DNA of 64,000 bases from Sphingomonas dokdonensis (GTDB taxonomy: Bacteria > Pseudomonadota > Alphaproteobacteria > Sphingomonadales > Sphingomonadaceae): the NCBI RefSeq assembly GCF_002197685.1, contig NZ_NBBI01000001.1, positions 930,001-994,000 on the forward strand, read 5' to 3'. Of the stretch, positions 55,504 to 64,000 are shown piece after piece; the first letter of the stretch is position 1, and the number at the start of each line of letters is the position of its first letter. The notes under the pieces are model-generated. The model searched no databases, was not told where the DNA came from, and was given only the letters and a program-made list of their open reading frames with translations. A program made the position numbers and the translations under genes.

Positions 55504-57282
55504 ATGGCGATCGGTCTCGACAACCCACAATTTTCTGACGCACTGGTCATCCTCGGCGCTGCCGGCCTCGTCATCCCGGCGTTTGCCCGTTTCAGGATCA
55601 GCCCGGTCATCGGCTTCATCCTGGTCGGCCTGTTAGTCGGACCCGCCGGCCTCGGCAGCCAGGTCGATCGCGCGCCGTGGCTTTACTACCTGACGATTTC
55701 AGACCCGCACTCGATCGAGCCGTTCGCGGAGTTCGGTATCGTGCTGCTCCTGTTCTCGATCGGGCTGGAGCTGTCGTTCAAACGTCTGTGGTCGATGCGG
55801 CGGCTGATCGCCGGGATCGGCCCCGCCGAACTGCTGGGCTCTGCGCTGATCATCGGGGCGGGATTGCACCTGCTGGGGCAAGACTGGCCGGGCGCCATCG
55901 GGCTCGGGCTGGCGCTGGCGCTATCCTCCACCGCGCTCGTCCTGCCGCTGGTGGGCACCACCAGCGCGGTCGGCCGCGGGGCATTCGCCATGCTGCTGTT
56001 CGAGGACATCGCGCTGGTGCCGATCATCTTTGCGCTGGGTGCCTTTGCGCCCTCCGCCGGTGCGGAAGGTGCCGAGAATATCGGCATGGTGGCGCTGCGT
56101 GGCGGCCTCACCGTGGTCGCGATCTACTTGGCCGGTCGCCTGATCCTCCCGCGCCTGTTCGCCCAGGCGGCGCGCACCAAAAGCCCCGAGCTGTTTCTGG
56201 CCGCCTCCTTGCTGGTGGTGATCGTTGCCAGCGTTGCGACCACGGCTGCTGGCTTATCACCGATCGTCGGCGCCCTGCTCGCCGGGCTGCTGATCGCCGA
56301 AACCGAGTATCACACCGAAGTCGAGGTGATAACAGCGCCCTTCAAGGGTTTGGCATTGGGCGTTTTCCTGATCAGCGTGGGCATGAGCCTGGACCTCAGA
56401 CTGATCGTCAAGAACTGGTCCGACCTGCTGCTTGCCGTCGCAGGCGTCGTCGCGGTGAAGACGGTCGTGACCTATCTGCTGCTGCGCATCGCCAACGCGC
56501 GGCGTGGTATTGCCGCCGAGACGGGCTTGCTGATGGGCAGCCCGTCGGAGACCACGCTGATCGTGCTGGCGACAGCGGCGCAGGCACAGTTGATCCAGCC
56601 ATCCACCGCCGCATTCTGGCAGACCGTCACTGCCATCGGCCTGACCATCACGCCCGTCCTCGCCAAGGCTGGCAGCGCAGTCTCCAAGCGGATCGAGGGC
56701 GATGTGGCTACATCCGCCACACCGCCCGACGTCAGCCAGCATACGGTGATCATCGGGTTTGGGCGTGTTGGCCGGATGGTTGCCGATTTGCTCGATCGCC
56801 ACCAGCAGCCGTACCTTGCCGTCGAAGCCGACATCGACGCGGTGAAAGCGTCCCGCTTGGCGGGCCGGTCGGTGCTTTACGGAGATGTCATACGGCCTGA
56901 ACTGGTCGATCGGCTCAATCTCCAGGCGGCGCGCGCGCTGGTGCTGACGATGGACGATCCGGTGCTTACCGTGCGGCTGACGCGGCGCGTCCGAGCGCTG
57001 GCGCCGGACCTGCCGATCGTCGCGCGCGCCCGTGATGCGGCGCATGCGACCGAGCTATACCGGGCCGGCGTGACCGACGCAGTGCCGGAGACGCTTGAGA
57101 GCTCGTTGCAGCTGTCGGAAGCGGTGCTCGTCGACCTGGGCGTCGCGATGGGGCCGGTCATCGCCTCCATCCACGAAAAGCGCGACGAATTACGCCAGAC
57201 GATCCGCCAAGGCGCCAAGCTGAACCGCGAGCCACGTATTCGGCGACTGGCGCGCAAGGGCGACATCAACCCGGCGGCGTAG
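55504..57282 (+). CDS. KefB-type monovalent cation:proton antiporter (CPA2)
   Basis: A 592-aa inner-membrane antiporter: about 12 hydrophobic helices in residues 8-400 (GFILVGLLVGPAGLG, SSTALVLPLVG, SPIVGALLAGLLIAETEY), then a cytosolic TrkA-N Rossmann domain (HTVIIGFGRVGRMV, from 413). Glutathione-gated K+ efflux is the known role of KefB; here ligand specificity is not proven. The ATG at 55504 follows a GGGACG box; upstream in-frame codons do not look coding. Confidence 0.93.
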   Translation: MAIGLDNPQFSDALVILGAAGLVIPAFARFRISPVIGFILVGLLVGPAGLGSQVDRAPWLYYLTISDPHSIEPFAEFGIVLLLFSIGLELSFKRLWSMRRLIAGIGPAELLGSALIIGAGLHLLGQDWPGAIGLGLALALSSTALVLPLVGTTSAVGRGAFAMLLFEDIALVPIIFALGAFAPSAGAEGAENIGMVALRGGLTVVAIYLAGRLILPRLFAQAARTKSPELFLAASLLVVIVASVATTAAGLSPIVGALLAGLLIAETEYHTEVEVITAPFKGLALGVFLISVGMSLDLRLIVKNWSDLLLAVAGVVAVKTVVTYLLLRIANARRGIAAETGLLMGSPSETTLIVLATAAQAQLIQPSTAAFWQTVTAIGLTITPVLAKAGSAVSKRIEGDVATSATPPDVSQHTVIIGFGRVGRMVADLLDRHQQPYLAVEADIDAVKASRLAGRSVLYGDVIRPELVDRLNLQAARALVLTMDDPVLTVRLTRRVRALAPDLPIVARARDAAHATELYRAGVTDAVPETLESSLQLSEAVLVDLGVAMGPVIASIHEKRDELRQTIRQGAKLNREPRIRRLARKGDINPAA

Positions 57283-57339
57283 CAGTGACCGACACATTGC
57301 CTAGCGTTCGCCGCAATCAAGCACTAGGCCGCGTCGATC

Positions 57340-58500
57340 ATGCAGCCGTCTGACCTTCGCGTCGCACTTTTCAGCGGCAACTATAATTACACGCGTGACG
57401 GTGCGAACCAGGCGCTGAACTCGCTGGTCGGCCATCTCCTCAGCCGCGGTGTGGCGGTGCGCGTCTATTCGCCCACCGTCGCCGAGCCGGCTTTCCCTGC
57501 AACCGGCGACCTTGTGGATGTGCCCGCCATTCCCCTGCCGGGTGAGCGCGGCGAGTATCGGCTGGCGCGTGGCCTGCCCGCAAAGATCCGGCGCGATCTG
57601 GCGGCGTTCGCGCCCAACCTCATTCATGTGTCAGCGCCTGACATCCTCGGGCATCGCGCGGTCAGCTATGCGCGCCGTCATGGGATCACCCGCGTGGCCT
57701 CGCTGCACACGCGCTTCGAAACCTACCCGCGCTATTACGGGCTCGCCGTAATTGAACCGGTATTCGAGCGGATGCTCGCCCGCTTCTACGGGCGCGTGGA
57801 TCGCGTGCTGGTGCCGGGGCCGCTGCTTGGCGACATCCTGCGTGACTGGGGCGTGACGACGCCGACCACCGTCTGGTCACGCGGCGTCAATCATCAGCGC
57901 TTTTCGCCGACCCGCCGCGACATGGCATGGCGCCGCAGCCTTGGGATTGCCGACGATGAGGTCGCGATCGGGTTTCTCGGACGGCTGGTCAAGGAAAAGG
58001 GGCTCGACGTCTTCGCCGCGGTGGCCGACGCGTTGAAGCGCCGCAACATCGCGCATCGCGTCCTGGTGATCGGCGAAGGGCCGGCGCGCGACTGGTTCGC
58101 CTCGCAGGTGCCCGACGCCGCCTTTGCCGGTTTCCAGACCGGCGATGCGCTCGGCCGCTGTGTCGCGTCGATGGACGTCTTTTTCAATCCCAGCGTCACC
58201 GAGACGTTCGGCAACGTGACACTGGAAGCGATGGCCGCCGGCGTCCCCGTGGTGGCGGCCCGCGCGTCTGGGGCCGTCGGCCTGGTGGATGACGAGCGTA
58301 CGGGGTTTCTGGTCGAGCCGCGCGACATCGAGGCCTATGCCGACGCCCTGTCGATGCTGATCGCAGACGCTGAACGACGCGCTGCAATGGGAAGCGCCGG
58401 TCATGCGAAAGCGGCAGGTTATCGCTGGGACGTGATCAACGAGACCGTGCTCAACGCTTATTTGAGCGATGCCAAGGCGTTACAAACCTTGTCTCGCTGA
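57340..58500 (+). CDS. GT4-family glycosyltransferase
   Basis: A 386-aa GT-B enzyme. N-terminal Rossmann half begins VALFSGNYNYTRDGANQAL; the C-terminal half has the donor site VFFNPSVTETFGNVTLEAMAAGVPVV and EGPARDWF. Members close to this type include sulfoquinovosyl and mannosyl transferases. In an organism expected to make glycosphingolipids, a role in glycolipid assembly is possible but not shown. Ends 115 bp before the lipoprotein gene. Confidence 0.88.
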   Translation: MQPSDLRVALFSGNYNYTRDGANQALNSLVGHLLSRGVAVRVYSPTVAEPAFPATGDLVDVPAIPLPGERGEYRLARGLPAKIRRDLAAFAPNLIHVSAPDILGHRAVSYARRHGITRVASLHTRFETYPRYYGLAVIEPVFERMLARFYGRVDRVLVPGPLLGDILRDWGVTTPTTVWSRGVNHQRFSPTRRDMAWRRSLGIADDEVAIGFLGRLVKEKGLDVFAAVADALKRRNIAHRVLVIGEGPARDWFASQVPDAAFAGFQTGDALGRCVASMDVFFNPSVTETFGNVTLEAMAAGVPVVAARASGAVGLVDDERTGFLVEPRDIEAYADALSMLIADAERRAAMGSAGHAKAAGYRWDVINETVLNAYLSDAKALQTLSR

Positions 58501-58615
58501 TTTCGGACTGCGACAAGCCGGTGTTTTTCGGAGCCAATCCGTTCATCGGACGTTCCGTCTCTAACAGCTATATGCGTGATTATCCGCCGATAGGGCGGCC
58601 TTCGGAGACGGACTA

Positions 58616-59221
58616 ATGAATATCTTGCGTACCGGTCGCAGCCTGCTGATGGCGACGGCCGTATCCGGCGCCTTGCTTGTGGCCGGCTGCGCCACGGAAA
58701 CGCCATATCGCCCGGCCACGGGCTCGGGCTTCAACCGCACCGGCTTCAGCGAACGTCAGGTGGAAGCGAACCGCTTTCTGGTGACCTTTGCCGGCAATAC
58801 CGTGACCGATCGGGACACGGTGGAGCGCTATCTGCTGTTCCGCGCGGCGGAGCTGACGCTTCAGAACGGGTTCGACTATTTCGTGACGGTTGATCGCCAG
58901 ACCGATCGCCAGGCTCGGACCTATTCGACGCCGGGGGCCGGCTTCGGCCCGGGCTGGGGCTATGGTGGCTGGGGTGGCTATTGGGGCCCGTCGTGGCGCT
59001 TCTACGGTCGCCCATGGGGCGGCTGGGGCGGCTGGGGCCCGTGGGGTGGCGGCTTCAACGACTTCGACGTCCGCACCGTCGATCGCTACGAGGCGTCGGC
59101 CGAAATCGTAATGGGTCGCGGCGCACCGCCAGCGGGCGAAGTTCGCGCGTTCCAGGCGCGCGACGTGATGAACCGGCTCGGGCCGACGATCATCCTGCCG
59201 GAGCAGCGCGGCCGCCGCTGA
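58616..59221 (+). CDS. Lipoprotein with Gly/Trp-rich segment (CC0125/CC1285 type)
   Basis: A 201-aa lipoprotein: lipobox LVAGC with C25, a soluble domain (about 35-100, SERQVEANRFLVTFAGN, RAAELTLQNGFDYFVTV), a very Gly/Trp-rich stretch (about 107-147) and a second soluble part (EASAEIVMGRG). Members occur across alphaproteobacteria with unknown function. GGAGACGG precedes the ATG. Ends at a strong bidirectional terminator before secA. Confidence 0.88.
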   Translation: MNILRTGRSLLMATAVSGALLVAGCATETPYRPATGSGFNRTGFSERQVEANRFLVTFAGNTVTDRDTVERYLLFRAAELTLQNGFDYFVTVDRQTDRQARTYSTPGAGFGPGWGYGGWGGYWGPSWRFYGRPWGGWGGWGPWGGGFNDFDVRTVDRYEASAEIVMGRGAPPAGEVRAFQARDVMNRLGPTIILPEQRGRR

Positions 59222-59242
59222 TCTAAACACTAATCAATAAGG

Positions 59243-59276
59243 AAAAGCCCTCGCCGCGACCGGCGAGGGCTTTTTT
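59243..59276. terminator. Bidirectional rho-independent terminator
   Basis: AAAAGCCCTCGCCG and CGGCGAGGGCTTTT form a 14-bp stem around CGAC, with T6 after it (59271-59276) and an A-rich start, so it serves the lipoprotein gene and, in the other direction, secA. Confidence 0.95.
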
Positions 59277-59364
59277 CTGTGGCTTGCTGCGGCGGCGACT
59301 GACGCCGCGACACGTCTTTGCTGCTGCACGAAGGCCGGCGGGGTAAGCGCCGGCCTGCCGCTGC

Positions 59365-62100
59365 TCAGACTGCGCCGTGGCAGTGCTTGTACTTGCGGCC
59401 CGACCCGCAAGGGCATGGGGCGTTGCGGCTGACGGCCCCCTGCCAACTCTCCGGATCCTGTCCGAGATCGGCTGCGGTCGGCTGCGGAATCTGCATCGGC
59501 GGGACCTGCGACTGGATCAGGCCGAGCGTGCCGGCATCGATATCCGCCGAATTGTCCTCGCCCGAGAACGGATCGAAGTGCGTCGTGATGAAGTCCGGCA
59601 GATCGGGCAGCGGCGGCGGCGCCTGAAGCTGGAACTGCGCGTGCGCGATCGTCTTCGTCACATCCTCGCGGATATTGTCGAGCATGCGCTGGAAGAGCGC
59701 GAACGCCTCCTGCTTGTACTCGTTGATCGGCGTCTTCTGCGCATAGGCGCGCAGGTGAACCACCTGCCGCAGCGCATCGAGCGTCGCGAGGTGCTCCTTC
59801 CAGTGATGGTCGAGGTTCTGGAGCAGGATCGACTTTTCGACCTGCGTCCAGGTTTCCGGCTCCAGCTCGGCAGCCTTGGCGGCGACCATGGCATCCGCCT
59901 CGGCCTGCACACGCTCGGTGATGATCTCCGGGTCGACCGCATCCTCTTCCAGCCAGCGGTCGATCGGCGGCGTCAGATTCAGGATTTCGGCGAGCCTATC
60001 CTTCATACCCTCGACGTTCCACTGCTCGGGATACGAACCGACCGGACACGCCTCGCCCACGATCGTGTTCACCGTCTCGGCGCGCATGTCCTCGACCACG
60101 TCGCCGACCGTCTCGGCGTCCATGATGTCGGCACGCTGCTCGTAGATCACCTTGCGCTGATCGTTCATCACGTCGTCGTATTCGACGACCTGCTTGCGGA
60201 TGTCGTAGTTGCGCGCCTCGACCTTCTTCTGCGCGGTTTCGATCGCCTTGGTCAGCCACTTGCTGCCGATCGCCTCGCCATCCTCAATGTTGTTGCGCAT
60301 CATCTTGGCAAAGAGCGTGTCCGGCCCGAAGATGCGCAGCAGGTCGTCGTCCAGGCTGAGATAGAAACGGCTCAGGCCCGGATCGCCCTGCCGGCCCGAA
60401 CGACCGCGTAGCTGGTTGTCGATGCGGCGGCTTTCGTGCCGCTCGGTACCGAGCACGAAGAGGCCGCCAGCCTCGAGCACGCGCGCCTTTTCAGCCGCGA
60501 TCTCGGCCTTGATCTGCGCCATCGCCGCGTCACGCTCCGGCCCCTCGGGCATACCGGCGAGCTCGTCCTCGGCGCGGAATTCCAGGTTGCCGCCGAGCTG
60601 GATGTCGGTGCCGCGGCCCGCCATGTTGGTCGCGATGGTGACGGCGCCAAGGCGGCCCGCCTGCGCCACGATATGCGCTTCCTGCTCGTGATAGCGCGCG
60701 TTCAGCACCGAATGATCGACGCCCTCCTGCTTTAGGAAGTCGCTGAGCAGCTCGGACTTTTCGATCGAAACCGTGCCGACGAGCACCGGCTGGCCCTTTT
60801 CGGCATGCTGGCGAATGCGCTTGGCGATCGCGCGGAATTTGTCATGCGTATCCTTGTAGAACTCGTCTTCCTCGTCGACGCGGTGGATCGGCTTGTTCGT
60901 CGGGATGGTGACGACGTTCATCTTGTAGATGTCGAAGAATTCCGCCGCTTCGGTCGAGGCGGTGCCGGTCATGCCGGCGAGCTTGGGATACATGCGGAAA
61001 TAGTTCTGGAAGGTGATCGAGGCCATGGTCTGGTTCTCGGGCTCGATCTGCACGCCCTCCTTCGCCTCGACCGCCTGGTGAAGGCCATCGGACCAGCGCC
61101 GGCCATCCATCATGCGGCCGGTGAACTCGTCGATAATGACGACCTTGCCGTCCTTCACGATGTAATCGATGTCCGATTTGAACATCACGTTCGCGCGCAG
61201 CGACTGGTTCAGGTGGTGCACCACCTGCGTGTTCTCGAAATCGTAGAGGTTGGCGCCTTCAAGCAGCCCTGCCGCTTCCAGCAGCCGCTCGACGCGCTCG
61301 GTACCTTCCTCGGTCAGGACGATGGTCTTCTGCTTTTCGTCCTTCTCGTAATCGTCCGGCGTGATCTGCTTCACGACCGCATCGACCTGCATGTAGAGGT
61401 CGCTCTTGTCGTCGGTCGGGCCGGAGATGATCAGCGGCGTGCGCGCCTCGTCGATCAGGACCGAATCGACCTCGTCGACGATCGCCATGGCGAACGGCCG
61501 CTGGACCATCGACGCGCGCTCGTACTTCATGTTGTCGCGCAGGTAATCGAAGCCGAACTCGTTATTCGTGCCGTAGGTGATGTCGGCGGCATAGGCGTCG
61601 CGGCGCTGCTCGTCAGACAGGTTGGGCACGATCACGCCGACCGTCAGGCCGAGGAAGCGATAGACACGGCCCATCCAGTCGGCGTCGCGCGCGGCGAGAT
61701 AATCGTTCACGGTGATGACGTGGACGCCATCGCCCGGCAGCGCGTTCAGATAGGTGGCGAGCGTCGCGACGAGCGTCTTGCCCTCGCCCGTGCGCATCTC
61801 GGCGATCTCGCCGCGATGGAGGACGATGCCGCCGATCATCTGAACGTCGTAGTGCCGCTGGCCGAGCACCCGATGCGCGGCCTCGCGCACGGTAGCGAAA
61901 GCCTCCGGCAGCAGATCGTCGAGCTTTTCCCCGTTGGCCAGCCGCTGCCGGAACAACGCGGTCTGGTTAGCGAGCGTCGCATCGTCCATCGCCTGCAGCG
62001 AGGATTCGAACGAGGCGATCTTCGCCAGCAGCGGATTGAGCGACCGGACGTAACGGTCGTTGGACGAGCCGAAGAGCGACTTGGCGATGTTGCCGAACAT
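59365..62100 (-). CDS. secA: Preprotein translocase ATPase SecA
   Basis: Motor of the Sec system, 911 aa. Walker A is in MRTGEGKT (about 108), [19 protein letters not shown] marks DEAD motif II, and the C-terminus has the SecB/zinc-binding [13 protein letters not shown] with C896, C898, C907, H908. The ATG at 62100 gives [12 protein letters not shown]. Divergent small exported ORF and argJ follow upstream, an order common in alphaproteobacteria. Confidence 0.97.
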   Translation of the reverse strand: MFGNIAKSLFGSSNDRYVRSLNPLLAKIASFESSLQAMDDATLANQTALFRQRLANGEKLDDLLPEAFATVREAAHRVLGQRHYDVQMIGGIVLHRGEIAEMRTGEGKTLVATLATYLNALPGDGVHVITVNDYLAARDADWMGRVYRFLGLTVGVIVPNLSDEQRRDAYAADITYGTNNEFGFDYLRDNMKYERASMVQRPFAMAIVDEVDSVLIDEARTPLIISGPTDDKSDLYMQVDAVVKQITPDDYEKDEKQKTIVLTEEGTERVERLLEAAGLLEGANLYDFENTQVVHHLNQSLRANVMFKSDIDYIVKDGKVVIIDEFTGRMMDGRRWSDGLHQAVEAKEGVQIEPENQTMASITFQNYFRMYPKLAGMTGTASTEAAEFFDIYKMNVVTIPTNKPIHRVDEEDEFYKDTHDKFRAIAKRIRQHAEKGQPVLVGTVSIEKSELLSDFLKQEGVDHSVLNARYHEQEAHIVAQAGRLGAVTIATNMAGRGTDIQLGGNLEFRAEDELAGMPEGPERDAAMAQIKAEIAAEKARVLEAGGLFVLGTERHESRRIDNQLRGRSGRQGDPGLSRFYLSLDDDLLRIFGPDTLFAKMMRNNIEDGEAIGSKWLTKAIETAQKKVEARNYDIRKQVVEYDDVMNDQRKVIYEQRADIMDAETVGDVVEDMRAETVNTIVGEACPVGSYPEQWNVEGMKDRLAEILNLTPPIDRWLEEDAVDPEIITERVQAEADAMVAAKAAELEPETWTQVEKSILLQNLDHHWKEHLATLDALRQVVHLRAYAQKTPINEYKQEAFALFQRMLDNIREDVTKTIAHAQFQLQAPPPLPDLPDFITTHFDPFSGEDNSADIDAGTLGLIQSQVPPMQIPQPTAADLGQDPESWQGAVSRNAPCPCGSGRKYKHCHGAV

Positions 62101-62199
62101 GGGAGAATCCTGATAATCGGAAAGGGCGCGACTGGCCTGCAAACGGCGCGCGCCCGAGAAAAAGCGGTAATGTCCCGGCAATAGCCGGCTAGGAACGAC

Positions 62200-62469
62200 C
62201 TATTCGCGCCGGCGGCCGGCGAACACTGGCTCATGAGGCACGAGCGCAAGCGCGCTGCCGCCGCCGAACACGGCAGAGGCGACGAGCGAGGGAAGCCTCG
62301 CCACCGGACGACGCGGCGCGATGCGTGCCGCAGCGGCAGCCTTTACCGCCAAGATCGAGCCTTCCGCGACCGCGCGCGCCCGATCCTGCGCGCGCACGCC
62401 GCCGCCGACGCCGGTCAGCGCCGATAGCACCGCGGAGAGAAGCAGCAGCAGGTTCACGGGTGCCGACAT
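62200..62469 (-). CDS. Small hydrophobic protein upstream of secA
   Basis: Not recognised. An 89-aa product opening with a signal-peptide-like helix (VNLLLLLSAVLSALTGVGGG, within 4-23), then an Ala/Arg-rich region and a terminal PVFAGRRRE. The ATG at 62469 has no strong ribosome-binding site, but the start has clear export-signal character. Lies 99 bp before secA in the same direction. Confidence 0.55.
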   Translation of the reverse strand: MSAPVNLLLLLSAVLSALTGVGGGVRAQDRARAVAEGSILAVKAAAAARIAPRRPVARLPSLVASAVFGGGSALALVPHEPVFAGRRRE

Positions 62470-62544
62470 AGGGTGAGGACGCGACGTGTCCAACCCAAAA
62501 CCGTTCCCGACACGCGGCCTTGCGCGTCCGATCGACCGATCGCT

Positions 62545-63093
62545 TTACCGCGCCGCCGGCATTTCGCTGATCTCGACAGAATTACGGTACCTGACCTTTC
62601 GGTCATTCTTTCCCTCGATGGCCGGAAACTTCATGTCCTGTACCGCCCAGGGGCAGGCGACATCCGGCGCTTCCCCCGTCAGGGTTTCGAACCTGAGCAC
62701 GTTGCAGGAGCGTGTTGACCCATCCGGCGCGACGATCAGTTCAAGCTCGACCCAGACGGGCTTCAGCAGGGCAAGACCGTCCGGTCGCCCGGTACCTTTC
62801 CAAATGACGCGGTGCGTGATCGTCGAGGTAACCGGCTGCCCCGCCGCCGATTTCGCGGGTTCGTAGCGCATCCGCTGCTTCATCAGGAAACAGGTGTGCT
62901 CGTCGAGCGCGTCAGACCCGCTGGGCCCGACAACCTCGCAGCCGCTGACAGATCCATCGGCATCGACCCGGATTCGCACCACGGTTGTCCCCGAAACGCC
63001 GTGCGCAGATGCCGGATAATCGTCTGCTGTGATTGCGCCGGCAATCAGCGTGGGTTTGCCATCAGGGACTTCGCCGTCGGTCGATAACGACAT
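62545..63093 (-). CDS. TonB C-terminal-like periplasmic protein, start damaged
   Basis: The 182 codons from ATG 63093 contain a TonB-C-like domain (DYPASAHGVSGTTVVRIRVDADGSVSGCEVV, in short blocks 30-60, then LDEHTCFLMKQRMRYEPAK) and a second, related unit (LELIVAPDGSTRSCNV). The N-terminus from ATG lacks a signal. Upstream codons in this frame read RSRSRTIFVSLVALLMSLS, a good export signal, but without a start; ATG at 63148 would be in frame if one base of the T-run (AAA at 63142-63144 on the forward strand) were missing. Four cysteines could form disulfides. Confidence 0.65.
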   Translation of the reverse strand: MSLSTDGEVPDGKPTLIAGAITADDYPASAHGVSGTTVVRIRVDADGSVSGCEVVGPSGSDALDEHTCFLMKQRMRYEPAKSAAGQPVTSTITHRVIWKGTGRPDGLALLKPVWVELELIVAPDGSTRSCNVLRFETLTGEAPDVACPWAVQDMKFPAIEGKNDRKVRYRNSVEISEMPAAR

Positions 63094-63271
63094 CAGCAGC
63101 GCCACCAAAGAGACAAAGATGGTCCGGCTCCTGCTGCGTTCAAAGCATTGGGTGGCGATCGAGGAGTCTCATCTAGACTGAAATAATGTCGCAAGAGAAG
63201 GTCGATCGGCGCACGCGGCCTGCGCACGGCTGCGCGTGACAAACCGCAGACAGCGGGGCATGGCGGATGCC

Positions 63272-64000
63272 ATGTCGCACGCTGTTTCGCCGCTCGCCCT
63301 GCCCTTCCCCGACCTGCCAGATATCGCAGGTGCAACGCCGCGCGTGGCGCGGGCACGGTACAAGGATTGGGATCGCTGCGACTTGAGCTTCGTCACGCTG
63401 GACGCGGGCACCACGGTGGCCGGGGTGCTGACGCAATCGAAGTGCCCGTCGCCAGAAGTGGAATGGTGCCGCAAGGCGCTGGTGCTGGGAGAAGCGCGGG
63501 CGCTGGTGGTGAATGCGGGGAACTCGAACGCGTTCACCGGCAACCGCGGACGAGCGGCGGTGGAGGCGATCGCCGCGCGGGCGGCGGGGCATCTTGGGTG
63601 CCAGCCCTCCGACGTGTTCGTTGCCTCGACCGGCGTAATCGGCGTGCCGCTGCCGATCGACAAGGCGGAGGCCGGGCTGGATGCGGCGTTCTCTGCGATG
63701 CCTGCCGACTGGCGGCAGATTGCGGATGCGATCGGCACCACAGACACATACGCGAAGGGTGCGACGGCCACGGCGATCGTCGATGGGCGCACCGTGACGC
63801 TGGTCGGCGTGATCAAGGGATCGGGCATGATCGCACCGGACATGGCGACGATGCTTGGGTTCATCTTCACCGATGCCGCGCTCGACGCGCCGTTCTTGCA
63901 GAGCGCGCTGACGGACGCCAACGCCCGGACGTTTTCGTGCATCACGGTGGATGGCGACACCTCGACGAGCGACACGGTGCTTGCCTTCGCCACCGGGGCG
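63272..64000 (+). CDS. argJ: Glutamate N-acetyltransferase/amino-acid acetyltransferase ArgJ, 3' end cut
   Basis: Arginine biosynthesis: transfers acetyl from N-acetylornithine to glutamate. The 243 codons present have SPLALPFPDLP, WDRCDLSFV, the VNAGNSNAFTGNRG oxyanion region, GVIKGSGMIAPDMATMLGF with the self-cleavage threonine T in MATMLGF (position near 191). The ATG at 63272 is chosen for the GCGGA site; in-frame ATG 63260 is an alternative. The gene runs past 64000. Confidence 0.95.
   Translation, partial: MSHAVSPLALPFPDLPDIAGATPRVARARYKDWDRCDLSFVTLDAGTTVAGVLTQSKCPSPEVEWCRKALVLGEARALVVNAGNSNAFTGNRGRAAVEAIAARAAGHLGCQPSDVFVASTGVIGVPLPIDKAEAGLDAAFSAMPADWRQIADAIGTTDTYAKGATATAIVDGRTVTLVGVIKGSGMIAPDMATMLGFIFTDAALDAPFLQSALTDANARTFSCITVDGDTSTSDTVLAFATGA

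Noticed and set aside
60805..62184. 459-aa open frame antisense to secA
   Set aside because: Composition typical of a GC-rich shadow; secA is unmistakable on the other strand.
1..64000. CRISPR array, prophage, IS element or plasmid origin
   Set aside because: No regularly spaced direct repeats, transposase, integrase or phage genes seen; only dispersed REP-like units.

Overview
The window is GC-rich chromosomal DNA from a free-living alphaproteobacterium, most likely of the Sphingomonadales (Sphingomonas-like). The indicators are the dusB-ntrBC-ntrYX-hfq-hflX block, an hfq gene that encodes two Hfq domains in one chain, a fused IspDF enzyme, a Cys-free ribosomal protein L31, and a bamA-skp-fabZ locus from which lpxD, lpxA and lpxB are missing (this order replaces lipid A by glycosphingolipids). 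Genes are densely packed. Many start codons overlap the preceding stop (ATGA, GTGA, TTGA), and GTG and TTG starts are frequent. I see no prophage, insertion sequence, transposase, CRISPR array or rRNA; the only RNA gene found is one tRNA-Ser.

Layout. 1-7.9 kb: lptD (cut by the window edge), pepA-holC, a MAPEG protein, ndk with an acetyltransferase, and the reverse-strand run purM-purN-mmcQ-hypothetical. 8-15 kb: a DUF2066 protein, hda, ppk and ppx on the forward strand, facing rnd with an I78-type lipoprotein. 15-21.7 kb: aspS, a DUF892 ferritin-like gene, a beta carbonic anhydrase, lipA-ratA, then cinA, a small exported protein and ispDF. 21.7-30.9 kb: the nitrogen regulatory operon dusB-ntrB-ntrC-ntrY-ntrX followed by hfq-hflX. 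30.9-39.7 kb (reverse): mltB, rlpA-like, dacC, tmk, holB, metG, tatD, an MBL-fold hydrolase, a small membrane protein and mazG. 39.7-49.7 kb: tRNA-Ser, a PilZ protein, rpmE, fabZ, skp, bamA, rseP, dxr, cdsA, uppS, frr and pyrH. 49.9-53.9 kb: tsf, rpsB, a small membrane ORF, pssA and psd. 54-64 kb: icd, a KefB-type antiporter, a glycosyltransferase, a lipoprotein, secA, two small envelope proteins and the start of argJ.

Functionally this is housekeeping DNA centred on envelope assembly (LptD, BamA, Skp, RseP, UppS, CdsA, PssA, Psd, DacC, MltB, SecA), translation (AspRS, MetRS, S2, L31, EF-Ts, RRF, tRNA-Ser) and nitrogen/RNA regulation (NtrBC, NtrYX, Hfq). The most notable items are: the tandem Hfq with a structured leader; a TGC-N11-GCA palindrome just upstream of dusB-ntrBC that could be an NtrC autoregulatory site; NtrX lacking the GAFTGA loop; lptD retained although lpxD/lpxA/lpxB are absent from their usual place; REP-like inverted repeats at 15.0 and 50.9 kb; and a TonB-like gene whose start looks destroyed by a one-base frameshift near 63143.
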